A DNA stretch of 64,000 bases from Siphonodentalium dalli (taxonomy: Eukaryota; Mollusca; Scaphopoda; Gadilida; Siphonodentaliidae): the NCBI GenBank assembly GCA_032622095.1, contig CP136061.1, positions 8,274,447 to 8,338,446 of the forward strand, in the 5' to 3' direction. Of the stretch, positions 59,058 to 64,000 are shown in pieces (the stretch's first letter is position 1; every line of letters starts with the position of its first letter). A model generated the notes under the pieces. It worked only from the letters and a program-made list of their open reading frames with translations. It had not been told where the DNA came from and did no database searches. Both the position numbers and the translations under genes were made by a program.

Positions 59058-59655
59058 GCGGATTCAAACTTACCGAACATTCCTGCCCTGTTGGTGATTA
59101 CCGTATTAGTGACCTCGTAGAATGCTAATTCAAACTTACTGAACATTCATGCCCTGTTGGTGATTACCGTATTAGTGATGTCGTAGAATGCTAATTCAAA
59201 CTTACCGAACATTCCTGCCCTGTTGGTGATTACCGTATTAGTGATGTCGTAGAATGCTAATTCAAACTTACCGAACATTCCTGCCCTCTTGGTGATTACC
59301 GTATTAGTGATGTCGTAGAATGCTAATTCAAACTTACCGAACATTCCTGCCCTCTTGGTGATTACCGTATTAGTGATGTCGTAGAATGCTAATTCAAACT
59401 TACCGAACATTCCTGCCCTCTTGGTGATTACCGTATTAGTGATGTCGTAGAATGCTAATTCAAACTTACCGAACATTCCTGCCCTGTTGGTGATTAACGT
59501 ATTAGTGATGTCGTAGAATGCTAATTCAAACTTACCGAACATTCCTGCCCTCTTGGTGATTACCGTATTAGTGATGTCGTAGAATGCTAATTCAAACTTA
59601 CCGAACATTCCTGCCCTGTTGGTGATTACCGTATTAGTGATGTCGTAGAATGCTC
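59058..59655 (-). repeat. 66-bp repeat of exon 2 end plus splice donor, nine copies
   Basis: On the minus strand each unit is 52 nt of exon 2 (AFYDITNTVITNRAGMFG) plus 14 nt of intron (GTAAGTTTGAATTA). GT donors lie at about 59600, 59534, 59468, 59402, 59336, 59270, 59204, 59138 and 59072. The 66-bp unit keeps the frame, so translation runs through seven donors before a TGA at 59147-59149. Any of the first seven donors would splice to exon 3 in the same phase, adding 22 residues per unit. Variation between units is small (ACCAACAGG or ACCAAGAGG). Confidence 0.9.
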
Positions 59656-59826
59656 CCAAGTCAACGATCCACCACTGATGGTACTGAAACGCCGAAGACG
59701 TACATGATGCGGCGGCAAAGTCGGAATTGTGATCACCGTCTACTGCACGGGCAGCGACGCCTCCCTTCATGGTAGTACTCTGCAACGCATCCTTCCCGAG
59801 GGCGACGTTCGACCATTCCGAGCGAG
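59602..59826 (-). CDS. Lectin gene B exon 2: first half of FTP domain
   Basis: Minus-strand acceptor GTGCTCCAG|CT, donor TTCG|GTAAGT (first of nine). 75 codons, phase 1 at both ends, six nucleotides shorter than gene A exon 2. Reads ARSEWSNVALGKDALQST, GGVAARAVDGDHNSDF, SCTSSAFQYHQWWIVDLGAF, NTVITNRAGMFG. The FTP signature (NVALGK, RAVDG, WWIVDLG, NRAGMFG) is complete, but SCTHT of the family and of gene A is SCTSS here, so the His near the sugar site is absent. The stated end assumes use of the most exon-proximal donor; use of a later donor would lengthen the exon by multiples of 66 nt. Confidence 0.85.
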
Positions 59827-59932
59827 CTGGAGCACATAATGCATACATAACAGATCTGTATATCGTAAAATCCACCGAAATGCCCTAAAACGCTTGACAG
59901 ATTGAACATTAAATATAATTGCAGACATAATA

Positions 59933-60344
59933 GAGGGTATCACCCCTTACCCCCTGAATCCTGAATACCAGTTAATTTGGGGGGGGGGGGGTGAATCATG
60001 AATACCAGTTAATTTTGAGAGGTGAATCCTGAATACATGTTAAGAAATAATATTCGATAAATGACATACAAATTGACGCCGGTCACGTTATGGGCGTTAT
60101 GAGGCCGTTATGATACGATTAATGATACTTTATGATGGCATAGTGGTCGAATATACCCAAGAAGCTATTCTACCCACTCATTCATACAGATAACTAGCAC
60201 AAAAATATTATTTTGCGCCATCAAAACCTGCGTCCAAGATGTTTTACTTCAACCTGAATACCAGTTAATTCGGGGTATGAATCCCGCGTACGGCTTCAAA
60301 ACACCCTGAATCCCGCGTACCGAAAATGGGGGGGTGACACCCTC
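59933..60344. mobile_element. 412-bp MITE with ATAATA target duplication
   Basis: Ends GAGGGTATCACCCC and GGGGTGACACCCTC, flanked by ATAATA (59927-59932, 60345-60350). Inside are repeated CCTGAATACCAGTTAATT motifs and a G run of 12 near 59982. It lies in the first intron of gene B. Superfamily is not assigned. Confidence 0.65.
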
Positions 60345-60512
60345 ATAATATATACGAATAACAATAAAATAGAAACACTATATCCACCTTATAAAATAAA
60401 GTACACAGTCACAATCAATTTAGTAGTGATAACAGGCTATGCTAAAAATAATAATAACTGTGTATACTGTTATAAGACCACACTGATGCTCCAAAACCAT
60501 AGTCCTTAAAAA

Positions 60513-61691
60513 CAGTGTTCGCGCTGTCGGTAGCCAAATTAGCCAATGGCTAATCTTTTTCGAATTTGGCTAATAAAAATTTCATTTGGCTAAACTTTTG
60601 GCTAAACTTTTTTTGAACCCAAATGGAGACTGAAAGCATGGAGGCAGAAAGCTAATTAATAAAAGCGCTCAATAGATCGACATTCAAGACGAAGTTAGGT
60701 GACGAAAGTATTTCATTATTTTCGTACTTATGAAATATCGTACAAAGGGAAACCAGATCGACAACTCTATCAACCAAGCGATCACAAAGTGATATGCAAT
60801 CATCTTTAGTTTTCACAAGACGGACATTCAAAGACGCGTGGACATTAAACCGACCGTGGTTGAATTGTGACAATGTGAAGAAAGCAATGTTTTGTAAAGT
60901 GCATTGACGCCGGTATATAAGCAATTTGTTCGTAACAGGCTGTTTTAATCTGGAGAAAGATTACGTCACTCTGCACAAAGCAGCAAAAGGTCATTATTAA
61001 TTTTTACATTTAATCCCCTAATCCCCCATTCAGCCCATTGTCTGTCTGGTCACTCACGGCGCGCCTGCACAATGCATGTTTATGATGACATTGTATTTAT
61101 GACGGTCGAGGTTTATGAGCACCAAGTTTAAGACAATAGCTTAATCAGCCAAATGTGAATCACGACAGATATTTTGTGGCTATTTGTCGTCAATACCGAT
61201 ACAGTCAAATTAATATGCATGCTTTTATGACAGATTGTAATTTGATAATGGCGTAACAATATTAAGTTATTAGTTTCCAGATGTCACTTAGATATTTTCG
61301 CAAGGATAAATATTTAATGATTTAAAAAAAAGATATTGATATAAAACAAAAAAATAATGACATTAAGAAGGACAATCCCGGGTTACCCCCCCCCCCACAA
61401 AATCACTCTCACATAAAGATTAATAAATTGTTAATAAATGATATATATAAAAATACTTCTAGTTCATTAAAATTAATTAAATTATTGTGTATTTTACCTG
61501 TGTCTGTTAGATTTTACGTTTTAGTCATTAATTGTGAACCGACAATGATTTAAAACGATGATTTAATTTGGCCTGAGTTTTTTTTAATTTGGCCAAAAAA
61601 CATTTGGCTAAAGTTTTTTTCATTTGGCTAATTAAATTTTCATTTGGCTAAACTTTTGGCTAAACTTTTTTTCGGTCCAGCGCGAACACTG
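60513..61691. mobile_element. hAT-like non-autonomous transposon
   Basis: Flanked by an exact 8-bp duplication CTTAAAAA (60505-60512, 61692-61699). Ends CAGTGTTCGCGCTG and CAGCGCGAACACTG. Eight-bp duplications and CAGTG ends are typical of hAT. Subterminal arrays of CATTTGGCTAAACTTTTGGC occur near both ends in the same orientation. A 90-codon minus-strand frame (60652-60924) shows no recognised transposase motif. Confidence 0.8.
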
Positions 61692-61699
61692 CTTAAAAA

Positions 61700-62919
61700 T
61701 CAGAGTCCTTAAAAATCAGAGTCCTTAATTATCTATTTGCAGGAATGCGGGTAAAGTGACATTACATATGTGATAATATCAAACAAGCGGCGAATCTACA
61801 TTACAATACATAAATGAAGGTGAACTGATGTAACTCTATAGTACATGTATTATAATTATAAGCCATTTACAAATTGTGAAGCTGATTGGTAAACAATTTT
61901 AAATCTACGATCCTAAATCACTAATAAACGATACAAAAACCAAATCAAATGAAACAACAATAACAAAAATCAAGTCACAAAAACTTAAAACTGTTGGCTG
62001 ACCTCTGTGGATCTTGTGCACATGTATTTGGTAACCCAGTTGTCAAAAAACATAAATTATTTGCCTATCGGTTTCAAACAAGTAAACCACCAAACTTGTG
62101 AACTCAGACGACCAGTGTGAATTGGAGAGAGTGAAGAACGAAAGAACTGATTTTTGTACACTGTATTATATAATTGTTTCTGCAATAAAAACATAAACAA
62201 AAAACTGCGAAAAGGTAAAACATGGAGAACGGGAAACAATAAAATACAAATATAAATTGCAAAAAAAAGGTTAAATTTATATCAAAAAGAAAAGAAAAAC
62301 AATGAAGCTAAGATTTTGAAGCCAGGGGTAATTAAAGTGGTATGTTACATATCTAAGACTATATTGAACCACGTATTATGGTATATTATATCTCACGTGA
62401 CTTTCTCGCATTCTGATTGGCTGCACACTGGTATACTATTTTACGATAGTACCCCAGTATGATTCCTACATGCCTACTATTCTTTTTCTATATATAGTAA
62501 CAAATTCATTTTGCGAAATCGGGTTGCCGCCTGATGATACGGCCACACTGAAACTATACCTTGTATGATACTTGTTGCAATATCGGTATATCATTAGATT
62601 TATTACTGAATTGTAATGATCTTACAAATGTCCGATAATAGCTAGCCAACGTATTTAATAGTTTGTCCGTTTAGTTGGCAAGCGGCCAGTCCTAATTTTC
62701 TAATGACAGTGGACGTTATTTATAATTTCCTTTTCCGCTTTTATCGATGTTAAGCAAGTTATCTTCTACAATTTCGTCAAAATGTCTTTGCTAATGAAGT
62801 ATTTATAGAAATAAAGATGGCCGTATATTGTAAAAAATTTGACCGATTTCCAAAATTCAAGGTCAATAAAAATGGGACAAAATCAGACATAGAAATTGTG
62901 TGAGAATTTGCACCAATGT
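61700..62919. other. First intron or upstream region of gene B
   Basis: AT-rich, no supported exon. I looked here for a signal-peptide exon on the minus strand and found no hydrophobic Met-starting frame followed by a phase-1 donor that I would defend. Confidence 0.35.
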
Positions 62920-63065
62920 TTGATATAATATAATAAATAATGAATGACTTGTCGTTGACTATGCCAAAATAGTGGTCCTCGAGAAGGAATAGAACTATTC
63001 CTCCTCGAGGACCACTATTTTGGCATAGTCAACTCCAAGCCATTCATTATCTATATAATATATAG
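62920..63065. mobile_element. Foldback MITE, about 145 bp
   Basis: GTTGACTATGCCAAAATAGT, GGTCCTCGAG...GGAATAG and its complement are separated by three bases near 62993. Outer parts (AATGAATGACTT / AAGCCATTCATT) also pair. A half copy is at 7641-7725. Confidence 0.75.
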
Positions 63066-63880
63066 TGAGGTCGCTTCCCTTTCTTTATACTGATATATAT
63101 ATAATTATAACTGTGGGAAAGCGACTCTCCATACCTTTAATAAGGGAGTGAGAAATAATTGAATTGAAAATTTAATTGATGAATGTATATCGAATATATT
63201 CACCACGGCCGTTGGTCCTACATAACGTATCCATATAACAATGTATGGGCGTACGCTGTATACGTGGTCCAATCAAAATGGCGTTTTCGACTTAGATATA
63301 TATTAGAAGTTGTTTTAGAACACTTTACTTCGATCCATAATTCCGAATAGTGAAGTCCACCGTGACTTGCATGCTATTACATCGGTTACCTATTACTTAT
63401 ACTTGGTTTAAATTCTGAAAATATTCTTTATAACATCTCCTCTTGTGTTGAAGAACCTGTAGTGCTCCACATGAAGCAGGAATTCTGACTGATTGTTTCA
63501 ATATGTTTTTGAGAATTCGCGTGTAGCCATCTCTTTGTAGCCGCATTCTTGCAAATTTGCACGGTATGTTTTGCAAGCATGTCGTCGCAGAACACCTATG
63601 GTACTATAATATGAAGGGAATTATGAATATGAAACGCATGCTTACCAAAGCTAACGACACGAGAAGTAAAATATATGTAGTACCACGTGTAACGGTGTTA
63701 CCGAACCAATGCATACATGTGCCTGTATGAATAATTCGTGTGTGACAATTGCATGCTATTTACTGACACATTTCGGTGGAACTTCATATACCGGTAGTTT
63801 ACCAGTAGTATAAAGTAGAGGGAATATTTGGAATATATATATGAGTACAATTCGTAAGACTAACTATTTGCATAATTAGA
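63066..63880. other. Unique sequence, nothing recognised
   Basis: No gene or clear repeat. Confidence 0.35.
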
Positions 63881-63884
63881 AACT

Positions 63885-64000
63885 ATTTCTAGGCAGATGT
63901 TATAGTCAGTCTAACTAGTAACTATTTGAAGGCATAGCTAAGCTACAATACGCACTTCTAGGCAGATGTTATAGTCAGGCTAAATAGTAACTATTTTAAG
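63885..64000. repeat. About 79-bp tandem repeat cut by the window end
   Basis: TTCTAGGCAGATGTTATAGT, CAGTCTAACTAGTAACTATT occurs at about 63888 and again at 63957 with two changes. The array continues outside the window. Confidence 0.7.

Larger units (their letters stand above)
36820..59826 (-). other. Gene model B: FTP-PAN lectin, minus strand, three of probably four exons
   Basis: Exons 59826-59602 (225 nt), 40028-39783 (246 nt) and 37037-36820 (218 nt with stop), all joined in phase 1. This is the same architecture as gene A in opposite orientation, so the genes converge. No signal-peptide exon similar to MKPAYILVMLAF was found on the minus strand between 59900 and 64000; it may lie outside the window or be too diverged. 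The exon 1-2 intron of gene B therefore is at least 4 kb. The intron between exons 2 and 3 is about 19.6 kb and holds the 68-bp satellite and two LINEs. All three exons are open. Confidence 0.7.

Noticed and set aside
59100..59300. The 22-residue repeat as a certain protein feature
   Set aside because: The frame is open through seven units but each unit also carries a good splice donor, so translation of the repeats depends on splicing that cannot be seen here.
60652..60924. Possible hAT transposase piece on the minus strand
   Set aside because: 90 codons without any recognised transposase motif.

Overview
This is eukaryotic, repeat-dominated animal DNA. It has split genes with GT–AG introns, non-LTR retrotransposons, satellites, minisatellites and MITEs, and no prokaryotic gene organisation. 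Fucolectin-type lectins and the LINE content would suit a mollusc or another lophotrochozoan, but that assignment is inference.

Two related genes can be supported. Both encode a secreted lectin with an FTP (eel-fucolectin / tachylectin-4 / pentraxin-1, F5/8C-like) domain over two exons and a PAN/Apple-like cysteine domain in the last exon. Gene A is on the plus strand: signal-peptide exon 1816-1861, FTP exons 16796-17026 and 20679-20924, PAN exon 29400-29617. Gene B is on the minus strand: FTP exons 59826-59602 and 40028-39783, PAN exon 37037-36820; its signal exon was not found. Every intron is phase 1, and matching exons have equal or nearly equal lengths (246/246 and 218/218 nt; 231/225 nt). 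The genes converge tail to tail about 7 kb apart, so the locus is an old inverted duplication. Gene A has a premature TAA in its PAN exon; gene B is open in all three exons seen.

The most unusual pattern is that tandem repeats lie at or beside almost every exon edge, and several contain exon sequence. A 52-bp array (about 20 copies) is built from the gene A signal-peptide exon. A 66-bp array (nine copies) is built from the end of gene B exon 2 plus its splice donor, and keeps the reading frame. 63-bp and about 36-bp arrays copy the stop-codon ends of the two PAN exons. A set of about 100-bp units copies the acceptor edge of gene B exon 4. A duplicated end of gene B exon 3 encloses a degenerate TTAGGG-type array.

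The rest, by region: 1-750, 15-bp minisatellite; 4.3-6.1 kb, decayed antisense LINE containing two foldbacks; 7.85-14.64 kb, nested inverted structure around a 3.6-kb foldback DNA transposon with TTA target duplications and two histone-type 3' stem-loops; 15.8-16.6 kb, composite MITE; 21.2-22.5 and 27.3-27.7 kb, two parts of one minisatellite apparently split by inserted DNA; 28.5-29.4 kb, 30-bp array; 33.1-33.8 kb, 18-20-bp array; 40.2-58.0 kb, 68-bp satellite with higher-order structure, interrupted by a nearly full-length LINE, a 3.4-kb unrelated block and a 5'-truncated LINE of the same family; 58-64 kb, piggyBac-like, hAT-like and other MITEs. No tRNA, rRNA or CRISPR was seen. Coordinates of repeat edges are by eye and may be off by some bases.
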